Positions 25,352 through 34,716 of a stretch of DNA of 64,000 nucleotides are shown one piece after another. The stretch is taken from NCBI GenBank assembly GCA_905236675.1, contig CAJOND010000003.1:16688-80687 (forward strand). The letters run 5' to 3'. This DNA comes from Candidatus Rifleibacteriota bacterium. Lineage in GTDB: Bacteria > Muiribacteriota > Ozemobacteria > Ozemobacterales > Ozemobacteraceae. The first letter of the stretch is position 1, and each line of letters opens with the position of its first letter. A program made the translations under genes and the position numbers. A model generated the notes under the pieces. That model had not been told where the DNA came from. It made no database searches and worked only from the letters and a program-made list of their open reading frames with translations.

Positions 25352-26284
25352 ATGAAAGTTAAAATAATTTATAAAATGCTACTGGTTTTAAGCCTTTTCA
25401 CTATAATAAACAGTAGCCTTTATTCAGCTGATTATATAGTTGCAACATATAATATCAGATGCATAGAAGAAAAAGATAAAATAAAAGGTGATGGCTGGGA
25501 TAATAGGGTTGACAAAATATGTAATCTGATACTATTTAATGATTTTGACATCTATGGAGTACAAGAAGCAAATTACGATCAAATAACAGATATGTTGAAA
25601 TGCCTTGGGAACGAATATGATTGTAGTTCTACAGGAAGTGATGACGGAAAACTAAAAGGTTCTCATAATGCGGTATTCTTTAAAAAAGAAAAATTCAAAC
25701 TTTTAGCAAGTGATACTTTTTGGTTGTCAGATACACCAGATAAAATTTCAAAAGGCTGGGATAGTAGATTTTTCAGAATATGCTCTTGGGTTTTGTTACA
25801 AGATAAGGAAAATAACCATAATATTTATTTCTTTAATACACATTTAGACGCTACAGGTAAACTTGCTAAAGAAAATAGCTGTCAGCTACTTCTTGACAGG
25901 ATTAAGACAATCTGTAAAGAAAGTAATGCAGTATTGGTAGGAGATTTCAATTCATATGAAACTGATAAGCATATAAAAACTATTAGTACTAGTAAATATC
26001 TTTTTGATGCATATGATATATCAAAATATAAATGGATGCCGAATGGCACATACAATGCATTCAACCCTCTCAGAATTTCAAGCAAACGTCTTGATCATAT
26101 TTTTGTAACTAAAAATATAAAAGTATCAAGATATGGGATAATTAACACTTTTTATTACATAACTGATGAAAAAGTCATTTCTAATTATAAAAAATTCCCT
26201 TACGGACCAAAAAACATACAGCTACATGTACCTTCTGATCATTATCCTCTATGTGCAAAAATTAGCATAAAAACTGATAAATAA
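25352..26284 (+). CDS. Exported endonuclease/exonuclease/phosphatase-family hydrolase
   Basis: 310 residues. The signal peptide (KMLLVLSLFTIINSSLYSA, cleavage near residue 26) is followed by the EEP fold: YNIRC (metal-binding Asn), DIYGVQEAN (catalytic Glu), NTHLDATG, VGDFNSYE (catalytic Asp/Asn), LDHIFVT and SDHYPL (catalytic Asp-His). All key residues are present. Family members cleave phosphodiesters in nucleic acids, inositol phosphates or sphingomyelin. Exported and placed next to a CDP-polyol module, it might act on a phosphodiester-linked glycan, but this is inference. Confidence 0.88.
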   Translation: MKVKIIYKMLLVLSLFTIINSSLYSADYIVATYNIRCIEEKDKIKGDGWDNRVDKICNLILFNDFDIYGVQEANYDQITDMLKCLGNEYDCSSTGSDDGKLKGSHNAVFFKKEKFKLLASDTFWLSDTPDKISKGWDSRFFRICSWVLLQDKENNHNIYFFNTHLDATGKLAKENSCQLLLDRIKTICKESNAVLVGDFNSYETDKHIKTISTSKYLFDAYDISKYKWMPNGTYNAFNPLRISSKRLDHIFVTKNIKVSRYGIINTFYYITDEKVISNYKKFPYGPKNIQLHVPSDHYPLCAKISIKTDK

Positions 26285-26291
26285 TTTAAGC

Positions 26292-27263
26292 ATGAAAACT
26301 TATTCCATAATAATTCCACATAAAAATGATATAAAAGGTTTGAAAAGACTTTTAAAAAGTATTTATGAACAAGATAATAGTTTTGAATTTTATAATTTTA
26401 TAAAAAACTTATCAGTATTCGTGGTTGACGATTATAGTGATACAAAGAGTATTGACGCAATAAAAGAATTAAACAAGAGATACGCTTTTACTTTTTTTCA
26501 AAATAATAGGAATAGAAGTGCAGGTGCTTGTAGAAATATTGGTTTATCTAATATAAAAAGCGATTATGTTCTCTTTTCTGATTCTGACGATTTTTTTGTA
26601 AAAGATTACTACAAATTTTTATTAAAATACGATAATTATGATTATGATTTATTGCTCTTTTCTCCCATATCAGTATTGGATGATGATTTAAATAAGAGTT
26701 CTGACCGCCATTTATTCTATACAAAAATGATAGATGATTATTTAAATGGTAAAGTGGATGAGACTAAACTTCGCTATATGTGGCTAGGACCATGGTCAAA
26801 GAGATATAAAGTAAAGTATTTAAAAGAAAATAATATTACTTTTGATGAAACAATAGCCTCTAACGATGTTATGTTTTCTGTTCAAGCTGGTTATAGAGCC
26901 AAAAATATATCGGCAACTCATGATGTTTTTTATTGTTTAACTAGAAGATATGGGAGCTTGATTTATACTTATTCGTTAGAAGTTCTTAAAGCCAGAGTAA
27001 GTGTGGGTATCAGATATAAAAATTACTGTGACAGTATAGGTTTTTACAATTATAAAGATCATTGCATTAATCATTTGATGAGAGGCATAATTTTGGGTTT
27101 TAAGCCCTTTATGAAACTTTTATATTTTGCTAAAAGAAAAGGAGTTTTCAAAGACAAAAAATATGTGTTAAAGTTTATTTTTAAAGCGATTGCGGGAAAT
27201 ATAGTAGTGTTTTTTATAAATAATACAAGAAATCTTTTAAAAATCGAAAAGACCAATAAATAA
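26292..27263 (+). CDS. Glycosyltransferase family 2
   Basis: 323 residues. The GT-A fold is shown by SIIIPHKNDIKGLKRLLKSI, VVDDYSDT (nucleotide binding) and FSDSDDFFVKDYY, which holds the DxD motif for the metal. A C-terminal region rich in basic and aromatic residues may contact the membrane. It uses a nucleotide sugar to extend the repeat unit. No clear RBS; the start codon is 7 bp after the previous stop, which suggests translational coupling. Confidence 0.92.
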   Translation: MKTYSIIIPHKNDIKGLKRLLKSIYEQDNSFEFYNFIKNLSVFVVDDYSDTKSIDAIKELNKRYAFTFFQNNRNRSAGACRNIGLSNIKSDYVLFSDSDDFFVKDYYKFLLKYDNYDYDLLLFSPISVLDDDLNKSSDRHLFYTKMIDDYLNGKVDETKLRYMWLGPWSKRYKVKYLKENNITFDETIASNDVMFSVQAGYRAKNISATHDVFYCLTRRYGSLIYTYSLEVLKARVSVGIRYKNYCDSIGFYNYKDHCINHLMRGIILGFKPFMKLLYFAKRKGVFKDKKYVLKFIFKAIAGNIVVFFINNTRNLLKIEKTNK

Positions 27264-28456
27264 TGATTATTCACTTAAATAGAGACAAGGCAATTTCGAC
27301 AATGTTATTATTGTCGATGTTTTTTGTTTCTTTGACTGGAATTGTTTTTGCTTCTCAATATATTTTTACACGTGGTTTGGTTAGTGTTGTTTTTATTCTT
27401 TCAAGATTTATTTTTTTATTTCTAGGATTTTTATTAGTAGCAACAAATAAAATAAATAAAAATTGGCTTTATTTCATTTTTATCTACTTATTTTTAGTGC
27501 TTATAAGTGGAGCAATATTTTACGACAATATTCCCTATGTAACCGTAACAATTCAAAAGTTTATTCCAATGGCTTTTACTACGATTATGATATTTAAAAT
27601 AAAAAACTATGAGTTTTTTTTGGATTTATTTTATAAAATTTCCGTTTTTGTAACTTTTATTGTAAGTTCATTTATATTTTATTTACTTAAAAGTGGTAAA
27701 ATTATTCTATTTGCATCAGCAGACACTTATATGTTGTTTTCTTATTCAATTTTACCTTTTGCCTGTTGTTTGTTATACTCTTTTTTGAAGAAAAAAAGCA
27801 TATTTAATTTGATTTGTTTTATTGTTTGTTCATTTTTTATGACAATATTTGGTTGTAGAGGTGCTATTCTTTCCTTAATAATTTATTTTATATTGTTATT
27901 TTTACAAAAAAATATAATTGAAAGACGATTATTAAGATTAGTTACTTTTTTTTCTTTTGTTTTATTTATATTTGTAATTTTATATTCAAATCTCAAAGAT
28001 ATAAATATGTTTTTGAGAAATGAATTTGATATTCATTCTAGATTGTTAAAAAAACTATCAACTAGTCAGGATTTAAATTCTACCACTTCTGGAAGGCTGA
28101 ATATTTATCTAAAAGTAATAAAACAAATAGAACAAACCCCATTGTCTATAGGGGGGATAAATGGTGATAGTGCTTTAATTGGTGGTTATTGCCATAATAT
28201 ATTTTTAGAATTAATTTATGATTTTGGCTTATTAATTGGGTCTACATTTTGTCTTATAATTGTTTGTTTAATATTTAAAACAATATTTTTAACACATGCT
28301 AGTGCTTTAAACGATTTAATTTTATTATTTTTTGCATTTGGATTTATTAAATTATTGGTCAGTTCATCATTATTTTATGAAACATATATTTGGTGTTGGT
28401 TAATACTGGGATTAAAGAATTGTAAGATTACAAGGAGCATTTTATGTAAAAAGTGA
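27263..28456 (+). CDS. Wzy-type O-antigen polymerase
   Basis: 397 residues with about ten transmembrane helices and little else. A large loop at about 230-300 (HSRLLKKLSTSQDLNSTTSG, then NGDSALIGGYCHNIFLELIYD) lies between the later helices, as in Wzy and O-antigen ligases, and contains HNIFLE, a common motif there. It would polymerise repeat units at the periplasmic face. It is the only polymerase candidate in the window although three flippases are present. Its start overlaps the stop of the upstream gene (TAATG). Very AT-rich, as is usual for wzy. Confidence 0.8.
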   Translation: MIIHLNRDKAISTMLLLSMFFVSLTGIVFASQYIFTRGLVSVVFILSRFIFLFLGFLLVATNKINKNWLYFIFIYLFLVLISGAIFYDNIPYVTVTIQKFIPMAFTTIMIFKIKNYEFFLDLFYKISVFVTFIVSSFIFYLLKSGKIILFASADTYMLFSYSILPFACCLLYSFLKKKSIFNLICFIVCSFFMTIFGCRGAILSLIIYFILLFLQKNIIERRLLRLVTFFSFVLFIFVILYSNLKDINMFLRNEFDIHSRLLKKLSTSQDLNSTTSGRLNIYLKVIKQIEQTPLSIGGINGDSALIGGYCHNIFLELIYDFGLLIGSTFCLIIVCLIFKTIFLTHASALNDLILLFFAFGFIKLLVSSSLFYETYIWCWLILGLKNCKITRSILCKK

Positions 28457-28517
28457 AAATTTTTTGAGCTTTATGATTTTTAATTATCTTGTAATATAAT
28501 AAAGGAAAGATTTTAAC

Positions 28518-29747
28518 TTGAAAATTCTTATTTTAACAAATAATTATTATCCATTAAAAAATGCTAATGAATTATGTGTTTACAATATAATTCAACAAAT
28601 AGAAAATGCAAGTTTCTATATAGTTTCATTAAGTGAAAAAGAAGAAACTATTAAAATAGATAATTCTACTATTTTTTGCTTAGATAAACATAGGTTAAAA
28701 AGAAAAATTAGTAATATTTATTTACAAATTCTTTGTGAACTTCCATTTAGAATATTGAGCTTAATATATAGACCAGTATTAAAAAGAAGAATCGTTAATG
28801 AATATATAAAAAAGTCAGATGAGATAATTAAACAATTTCATCCTGATGCTATCATTGCTGTTGTCAATCCTATTAATAGTCTTGAAGCTGCTTATATTCT
28901 AAAGAAAAAATATCCTAAGATTAAATTTGTCATATATGATATTGACTCTTTATCTAACTGTAATTTCGGAATATTAGAAAATTTTCCAATTATAAAAAAT
29001 TTATATTTAAAATCAGCGAAAAAATATGAAAATAAAGTTTTTTCTATCGCTGATTTGATTATACATTTTAATTGTCATAAATCGCATTTTAATGAAGATT
29101 TTTACAAGAAATTTTTACATAAAACCTTATTTCTTGGAGTCCCTGTATTGAATTTATTTAAATCTTTTAAGGAGAACACTAATAAAGATTTTATATATTC
29201 TGGTAGATTTTATGGACAATTAAGAGATCCAAAAATTTTAATTAATATTTTTGAAAAGGTTTTTGAAAGAACAAATTCTAAGCTTCACATATATACAAAT
29301 GGTGATTATGTAATAAATATACCAAAAGCATTAAATGTTAAGCATAGTGATTGTGCAAAAAATATTCTTGTACATAATTATGTTGAGCAGAAGGAATTAA
29401 ATAAAATAACAGATAAAATAGGTTTTTTGGTTAGTCTTGGAAATAGTTATACTGATATGTTTCCGTCAAAAATTATTTCCTATGTTGGAAGTTTGAAACC
29501 TATCATCCATATTTATCAAACACCAGATGATCCTGTTATAGAATTTTTAAAAAAATATCCTGATGCTTTATTGATTAATTCGAAAGATAGTCTGGAAATA
29601 AATTCCAATAAAATTATAGAATTTGTTAATTCTGAAAGACCTGTTATTGAACCAGAATTTATAAAAGAGATTTATAAAGAAAATTTGCCAGAATACAGCG
29701 CAAATGAAATCATGAGTTTTTTGAATATGAATAAAAATAGTAGGTAG
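28518..29747 (+). CDS. Glycosyltransferase family 4-like
   Basis: 409 residues beginning with TTG at 28518; AAAGGAAAG lies 7 bp before it, and no ATG fits the conserved start KILILTNNYYPLKNANE. The acceptor domain has AYILKKKYPKIKFVIYDID; the donor domain has FIYSGRFYGQLRDPKIL and VSLGNSYTDMFPSKIISYVG. The typical E-x7-E is replaced by this last segment, so the family assignment is GT4-like rather than certain. It acts in the cytoplasm on the lipid-linked glycan. Confidence 0.8.
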   Translation: MKILILTNNYYPLKNANELCVYNIIQQIENASFYIVSLSEKEETIKIDNSTIFCLDKHRLKRKISNIYLQILCELPFRILSLIYRPVLKRRIVNEYIKKSDEIIKQFHPDAIIAVVNPINSLEAAYILKKKYPKIKFVIYDIDSLSNCNFGILENFPIIKNLYLKSAKKYENKVFSIADLIIHFNCHKSHFNEDFYKKFLHKTLFLGVPVLNLFKSFKENTNKDFIYSGRFYGQLRDPKILINIFEKVFERTNSKLHIYTNGDYVINIPKALNVKHSDCAKNILVHNYVEQKELNKITDKIGFLVSLGNSYTDMFPSKIISYVGSLKPIIHIYQTPDDPVIEFLKKYPDALLINSKDSLEINSNKIIEFVNSERPVIEPEFIKEIYKENLPEYSANEIMSFLNMNKNSR

Positions 29748-29749
29748 CA

Positions 29750-30793
29750 ATGAATACAAATATATTTAAGAACAAAACATTAATGATAACAGGTGGTACA
29801 GGTTCGTTTGGAAATGCTGTTTTGAACAGATTTCTAAAGACTGATATAGGAGAAATTCGTATTCTCTCTAGGGATGAAAAAAAACAGGACGATATGAGAC
29901 ACAAATTTCAGGCTAAGTTTCCTGAATTTGCTAATAAAATCAGTTTTTATATTGGCGATGTTCGTGATTTGCAGTCTGTAAAAAATGCAATGCATGGGGT
30001 AGATTATATATTTCATGCTGCTGCCTTGAAGCAGGTTCCTTCCTGTGAATTTTTCCCAATCGAAGCTGTAAAAACAAATGTTTTAGGTACAGAAAATGTT
30101 TTGACTGCTGCTATTGATGAAGGGGTTAAAACAGTTGTCTGTCTTTCTACTGATAAAGCAGCTTACCCAGTAAATGCAATGGGTACATCAAAAGCAATGA
30201 TGGAAAAGGTTATTGTTGCCAAGAGCAGAACGACAGATAAAACTAAAATTTGTTGCACTCGTTACGGAAACGTAATGTGTTCTAGAGGTTCTGTAATACC
30301 TCTTTGGATAGATCAGGTAAAAAATGGTAATCCAATTACTATAACAGATGGGAGTATGACACGTTTCATTATGTCTCTAGATGAAGCTGTTGATTTGGTG
30401 CTATTTGCTTTTGAAAAAGGTGAAACTGGAGACATTCTTGTCCAAAAAGCACCTTCTTGCTCAATTAAGACTCAAGCAGAAGCTGTTTGCGAACTTTTTG
30501 GGGCTGATAAAAACTTAATAAAGACTATTGGCATACGTCATGGAGAAAAGATGTATGAAACTTTATTAACTAATGAAGAATGTGCTCATGCTATAGATTT
30601 GGGAAATTTCTACAGAGTTCCCTGTGATAAACGAGGATTGAACTATGATAAATACTTCAATCAAGGAGATGCTAATCGTAATAAGTTAAAGGAATTTAAT
30701 AGCAATAATACTCAACTTCTTGATGTTGATCAGGTGAAAGAAAAATTACTTTCATTAAAATATATAAGAGATGAATTGGGGTTAAAATCGTGA
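29750..30793 (+). CDS. capE: UDP-GlcNAc 4,6-dehydratase/5-epimerase, CapE/FnlA type
   Basis: 347 residues. The Rossmann motif GGTGSFGNAV, STDKAAYPVNAMGTSKAMMEK (split here as STDKAAYPVNAM and GTSKAMMEK) with the Met-x-x-x-Lys in place of Tyr-x-x-x-Lys that marks this subfamily, and TRYGNVMCSRGSVIPL all match. It converts UDP-GlcNAc to UDP-2-acetamido-2,6-dideoxy-L-arabino-hex-4-ulose in the cytoplasm. It is followed with a 4-bp overlap by the matching reductase, CapF. AGG precedes the ATG. Confidence 0.92.
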   Translation: MNTNIFKNKTLMITGGTGSFGNAVLNRFLKTDIGEIRILSRDEKKQDDMRHKFQAKFPEFANKISFYIGDVRDLQSVKNAMHGVDYIFHAAALKQVPSCEFFPIEAVKTNVLGTENVLTAAIDEGVKTVVCLSTDKAAYPVNAMGTSKAMMEKVIVAKSRTTDKTKICCTRYGNVMCSRGSVIPLWIDQVKNGNPITITDGSMTRFIMSLDEAVDLVLFAFEKGETGDILVQKAPSCSIKTQAEAVCELFGADKNLIKTIGIRHGEKMYETLLTNEECAHAIDLGNFYRVPCDKRGLNYDKYFNQGDANRNKLKEFNSNNTQLLDVDQVKEKLLSLKYIRDELGLKS

Positions 30794-31992
30794 ATATACT
30801 TATTACTGGAGCTTATGGGTTTGTTGGAAGAAACCTTACTGCTGCACTTAAAAATGTTATGGAGAATAAAGATAAGAGCCGTCATGGTTTAAAAATTGGT
30901 GACATCTATCTTTACGATATCAATTCTTCAGATGAACTCTTAGAAAGAGCTTGTCAGAACGTGGATTTTGTATTCAATCTTGCTGGAGTGAATAGACCGC
31001 AAAACAATGAAGAATTTATGAAAGGTAATTTTGGTTTTGCTTCTAGGCTTCTTAATACACTGAAAAAACATAATAATAAGTGTCCTGTAATGTTCTCTAG
31101 CTCAATTCAAGCTAGTCTTGTTGGTCGTTTTGAAAACAGCGAATATGGAAAGAGCAAAAAAGCTGGTGAAGAGTTATTTTTTGAATATGGGAAAGAAACA
31201 GATGCTAAGGTTCTTGTTTATCGTTTTCAAAACCTTTTCGGGAAATGGGGTAAACCTAATTACAATTCTGTAGTCGCAACATTCTGTAATAATATGGCAA
31301 ACGATTTGCCAATCCAGGTAAATGACCCCAATACAGAACTTGAACTTGTCTATATAGACGATTTAGTTGACGAGATGATTTGTGCGTTAGAAGAAAAAGA
31401 GCATAGATGTGAATTTAATGGTGTTGAACCTGTTGCTGATTCAAATGGCAAATATTGTTACGTTCCTGTTTCACATAAAGTGACTTTAGGTGAGATCGTC
31501 AGACTTCTTGAAACTTTCAAGAATCAACCAAAAACATTACAGATTCCAGAAATTCCAGATGGAAGTTTTGCCAAGAAACTTCTTTCAACATATCTGTCTT
31601 ATTTGCCAAAAGAAAAAGCTATTTTCCCTTTAAAAATGAATGTTGACGAAAGAGGTAGTTTCACTGAACTTTTGCGTTCAGATAAAAGTGGGCAGGTTTC
31701 CATCAATATTTCTAAACCAGGAATTACCAAAGGTCAACATTGGCACAGTTCTAAATGGGAATTCTTTATTGTTGTTTCAGGTCATGGTCTAATTCAGATG
31801 AGAAAAATTGATACTGACGAAGTTATCAACTTCGAAGTCAGTGGTGACAAAATTGAAGCTGTATATATGCTTCCTGGTTACACCCATAACATTATTAATC
31901 TTTCGAAAACTGAAAATCTCGTGACGGTAATGTGGGCTAATGAAAGCTTTAAGCCTGAAAAGCCTGATACTTTCTTCGAAGAAGTAGAATAA
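30790..31992 (+). CDS. capF: UDP-2-acetamido-2,6-dideoxy-hexulose reductase, CapF/FnlB type
   Basis: 400 residues with two domains: an N-terminal SDR (ITGAYGFVGRNLTAAL; catalytic YGKSK) and a C-terminal cupin (about 285-395, QHWHSSKWEFFIVVSGHG) that binds zinc and helps the epimerisation in CapF. Start is GTG at 30790, overlapping the capE stop. CapE and CapF give UDP-N-acetyl-6-deoxy-L-talosamine (L-PneNAc); the 2-epimerase CapG/FnlC that would turn it into UDP-L-FucNAc is not in the window. Confidence 0.92.
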   Translation: MNILITGAYGFVGRNLTAALKNVMENKDKSRHGLKIGDIYLYDINSSDELLERACQNVDFVFNLAGVNRPQNNEEFMKGNFGFASRLLNTLKKHNNKCPVMFSSSIQASLVGRFENSEYGKSKKAGEELFFEYGKETDAKVLVYRFQNLFGKWGKPNYNSVVATFCNNMANDLPIQVNDPNTELELVYIDDLVDEMICALEEKEHRCEFNGVEPVADSNGKYCYVPVSHKVTLGEIVRLLETFKNQPKTLQIPEIPDGSFAKKLLSTYLSYLPKEKAIFPLKMNVDERGSFTELLRSDKSGQVSINISKPGITKGQHWHSSKWEFFIVVSGHGLIQMRKIDTDEVINFEVSGDKIEAVYMLPGYTHNIINLSKTENLVTVMWANESFKPEKPDTFFEEVE

Positions 31993-32016
31993 TTCTTACA
32001 ATGATTGGAGTTATAT

Positions 32017-33153
32017 ATGAAAATAGTAACGTTTTATTTACCACAATACTATACTTTTCCAGAAAATGATAAATGGTGGGGAAAAGGTTTTACTGAATGG
32101 ACAAATGTAAAAAAATCAAAACCATTATTTAAGAATCATTATCAGCCAACAGTACCTTTAAATGAAAATTACTATTGTTTAGATGATATTAATACAATGA
32201 AATGGCAAGCAGAATTAGCTAAAAAATATGGAATTTATGGTTTTTGTTTTTATCATTATTGGTTTGGAGAAGGAAGACAACTCATGCAAAAGCCTGTGGA
32301 GGCTTGGTTAGAACATAAGGAAATCAATTTTCCATTTTGTTTATGTTGGGCTAATCATAATTGGAGTCGTACTTGGGTTGGTGGTGATAAAGATATTTTG
32401 ATGGATATGAGATATGGGGATGAAAATGAGTGGGAAAAGCATTTCCATTATTTATTACAATTTTTTAAAGATAAAAGATATATATACATAAATAATAAGC
32501 CAGTTTTAGTAATTTACTTGCCTCAAAAAATAAGTTGTTTACAAAAGATGTTGTTATATTTTAAAAAGCGAGCGATTGAAAGTGGTTTAAATGGGTTGAC
32601 TATAATATCGCAAAATTTTATCTATTCAGATAAAACACGTAATACAGATGAATTATTGGATTATAGAATAAATTATGAACCAAATAGAATTAGAGCAGAA
32701 GGTATTTTGAATAATATAAAGAATGAATTATTGTGGTCTGTTGATTTATTGAAGTATAGGTTTAAAGGTATTATAAAAAGCTATACAAAAGGAAAATTAT
32801 TCCATGTAAGAACTCATAATTATGACTTAGCTTGGAAATGTATGTTAAAAAGGAAAGTCATTGATAAAAAAGAGATTGCTGGTGCATTTGTAAAATGTGA
32901 TGTTACTCCTAGAAGACAGGATAGGGCTATCATATTTAGGGGTGCTAGCCCTAATAAATTTGAACATTATATGAATTTATTGATAAAAAAAGTTGAAAGT
33001 GAATTCTCAACAGATTGGATTTTTGTTAGTGCTTGGAATGAGTGGGGTGAGGGTATGTATTTAGAACCTGATGAAAAATACAAATATGGTTATTTAGAAG
33101 CAATAAAACAAGCATTGGAAGAAAACAATGAATTCCCAACTTGGAATGATTAA
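32017..33153 (+). CDS. WbsX-family glycan enzyme (GH99-like fold)
   Basis: 378 residues from the ATG at 32017, with TTGGAG 6 bp upstream; a TTG at 32005 is in frame but lies in the RBS. The conserved FYLPQYY, WWGKGFTEWTNV, GFCFYHYWF, CWANHNW and SAWNEWGEG blocks mark the WbsX family found in O-antigen and capsule loci, annotated as glycosyltransferase but related to endo-alpha-mannosidase (GH99). Its exact reaction is unknown. No signal peptide, so it works in the cytoplasm, which favours synthesis over degradation. Confidence 0.88.
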   Translation: MKIVTFYLPQYYTFPENDKWWGKGFTEWTNVKKSKPLFKNHYQPTVPLNENYYCLDDINTMKWQAELAKKYGIYGFCFYHYWFGEGRQLMQKPVEAWLEHKEINFPFCLCWANHNWSRTWVGGDKDILMDMRYGDENEWEKHFHYLLQFFKDKRYIYINNKPVLVIYLPQKISCLQKMLLYFKKRAIESGLNGLTIISQNFIYSDKTRNTDELLDYRINYEPNRIRAEGILNNIKNELLWSVDLLKYRFKGIIKSYTKGKLFHVRTHNYDLAWKCMLKRKVIDKKEIAGAFVKCDVTPRRQDRAIIFRGASPNKFEHYMNLLIKKVESEFSTDWIFVSAWNEWGEGMYLEPDEKYKYGYLEAIKQALEENNEFPTWND

Positions 33154-33155
33154 CA

Positions 33156-33809
33156 ATGAAAAAGCATTTATTTAAATTGATAGATTTCGTTTCAATTCTG
33201 TTGAAGCCAATTTTGAACATTAGAACTATGAATTTATTTCGACATATTAAAAATAGGCTTATTTGGAATAGTTATAAATCAAATTTGAAAAAAATATGTA
33301 AGAGTTCTAATTGTGGAAATAATTTAAAAATTCATGGTCATGAATATATAGAAATAGGCGATAATTTTAGCGGTGGAAATAATCTTACATTAGAATGTTG
33401 GGATTCATATAGAAACAGTGGAAAAATATATAAGCCAGAGTTGATTATTGGAAATAATGTAACTTTTACTTCTGATACCCAGATTTCATGTTTAGATAAA
33501 GTTGTAATAGGCGATAACTGCTTGTTTGGCAGATATGTTTATGTTTCAGACAACACTCATGGAAAAGGCGATTACTCTGATTTGGATATCCCACCTATTG
33601 AAAGAGAATTGTCGTCAAAAGGACCAGTCATTATTGGCAAGAATGTCTGGATAGGTCGCTGTTCAACTATTCTTTCAGGTGTGACCATTGGCGATAACGC
33701 AATAATAGGTGCAAATTCTCTCGTAAACAAAGATGTTCCCGCTAATGCTGTTGTTGCTGGTGTGCCAGCTAGAGTAATTAAGATAGTTGAATCTGATTAT
33801 TTAGGTTGA
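33156..33809 (+). CDS. Hexapeptide-repeat acetyltransferase, WcaF/maltose acetyltransferase-like
   Basis: 217 residues. An N-terminal basic region is followed by left-handed beta-helix repeats (IGDNFSGGNNLTLE, IGNNVTFTSDTQIS) and the C-terminal block IGKNVWIGRCSTILSGVTIG, with VAGVPARVIK closing the domain. The His of DNTHGKG is in the usual catalytic place. It likely O-acetylates a sugar of the repeat unit with acetyl-CoA in the cytoplasm. It starts 2 bp after the WbsX-type gene. Confidence 0.88.
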   Translation: MKKHLFKLIDFVSILLKPILNIRTMNLFRHIKNRLIWNSYKSNLKKICKSSNCGNNLKIHGHEYIEIGDNFSGGNNLTLECWDSYRNSGKIYKPELIIGNNVTFTSDTQISCLDKVVIGDNCLFGRYVYVSDNTHGKGDYSDLDIPPIERELSSKGPVIIGKNVWIGRCSTILSGVTIGDNAIIGANSLVNKDVPANAVVAGVPARVIKIVESDYLG

Positions 33810-33825
33810 GTTGGAGTTAATAAAT

Positions 33826-34248
33826 ATGTCTAAAATTAATGCTGAAGATAAATTAAGAATCATCAATTTGCCAAAAATTTTGGACAGGCGTGGAAACCTG
33901 TCTATCATTGAAGAAATGAAGAACATCCCTTTTGAGATAAAAAGGTCGTTTTGGATATATGACGTTCCAGGTGGTGAAACCCGTGGTGGCCATGCCTATA
34001 AAGAAACTCAGGAATTTATAGTTGCTCTGTCTGGCAGTTTTGATGTTGTAATTGATGATGGGAAAACAAAGCAGACTTTCTCGTTGAATCGCTCATACTA
34101 TGGTCTTTATGTTCCAAAGCTTATGTGGAGGCAGATGATTAACTTTTCTACAAACTCGCTGGCTTTAGTTGTTGCTTCTACTGAATACAAAGCTGACGAC
34201 TACATTCGAGATTATTCTGAATTTTTGAGGGTTAAAAACAATGAGTAA
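33826..34248 (+). CDS. WxcM/FdtA-like sugar 3,4-ketoisomerase, copy 1
   Basis: 140 residues from the ATG at 33826 with GGAG 9 bp upstream; the in-frame TTG at 33811 is part of the RBS. A single cupin domain with ETRGGHAYKETQEFIVALSG. In active FdtA/QdtA the motif is RGxHAHK, with both His residues in the active site; here the second His is Tyr. It overlaps a second, canonical copy by 8 bp. It may have altered chemistry or form a hetero-oligomer with copy 2. Confidence 0.85.
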   Translation: MSKINAEDKLRIINLPKILDRRGNLSIIEEMKNIPFEIKRSFWIYDVPGGETRGGHAYKETQEFIVALSGSFDVVIDDGKTKQTFSLNRSYYGLYVPKLMWRQMINFSTNSLALVVASTEYKADDYIRDYSEFLRVKNNE

Positions 34249-34660
34249 TAAACAATCTGTTTATAACTGCTCTTTTATTGAATTACCAAAGGTGCTTGAT
34301 AATTCTGGAAATCTGACAGCTGTTGAAAACTTTAAAAATATTCCTTTTCATGTAAAAAGAATATTTTACAGCTATGACATTCCTGGTGGCGAAGCTAGAG
34401 GTGCTCACGCACATAAAAGATGCCATCAGTTTTTGATTGCTGGAAGTGGAAGTTTTGAAGTTGCTCTAGATGATGGGATTAACAAACGGACTGTTATGCT
34501 TAACAGACCTTTTTATGGGCTTCATATCCCACCTGGTATTTGGGCGGCAGAGCAAGGCTTTTCATCAGGCTCTATATGTTTGGTTCTTGCAAGTGAGCTT
34601 TATGAAGAAGAGGATTACATTCGTGACTATGATGAGTTCAAGGCTTTTTGCCAGGCATAA
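34241..34660 (+). CDS. fdtA: dTDP-6-deoxy-hexose 3,4-ketoisomerase, FdtA-like, copy 2
   Basis: 139 residues, one cupin domain. [20 protein letters not shown] has the canonical pair of His residues. It would turn dTDP-4-keto-6-deoxyglucose into the 3-keto form, with galacto (FdtA) or gluco (QdtA) stereochemistry that cannot be told from the sequence by eye. Followed by the aminotransferase and acetyltransferase of the same pathway. The rmlA and rmlB genes that make the substrate are not in the window. Confidence 0.85.
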   Translation: MSNKQSVYNCSFIELPKVLDNSGNLTAVENFKNIPFHVKRIFYSYDIPGGEARGAHAHKRCHQFLIAGSGSFEVALDDGINKRTVMLNRPFYGLHIPPGIWAAEQGFSSGSICLVLASELYEEEDYIRDYDEFKAFCQA

Positions 34661-34689
34661 TTGCCATGACTTCTATGAAGTCTCGCAAT
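34660..34689. repeat. Short palindromic repeat, ATTGC type, between fdtA and fdtB
   Basis: ATTGC and GCAAT enclose GACTTC-TAT-GAAGTC. It is a reduced form of the element at 16641-16673 and lies in the 56-bp gap between the ketoisomerase stop and the aminotransferase start, where its hairpin could affect translation or RNA stability. Confidence 0.7.
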
Positions 34690-34716
34690 GACAGTATACT
34701 TAAAGGAAACGATAAA

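Noticed and set aside
34648..34716. Longer N terminus for the aminotransferase
   Set aside because: These 23 codons run through the ATTGC palindrome; the conserved family start is [10 protein letters not shown].
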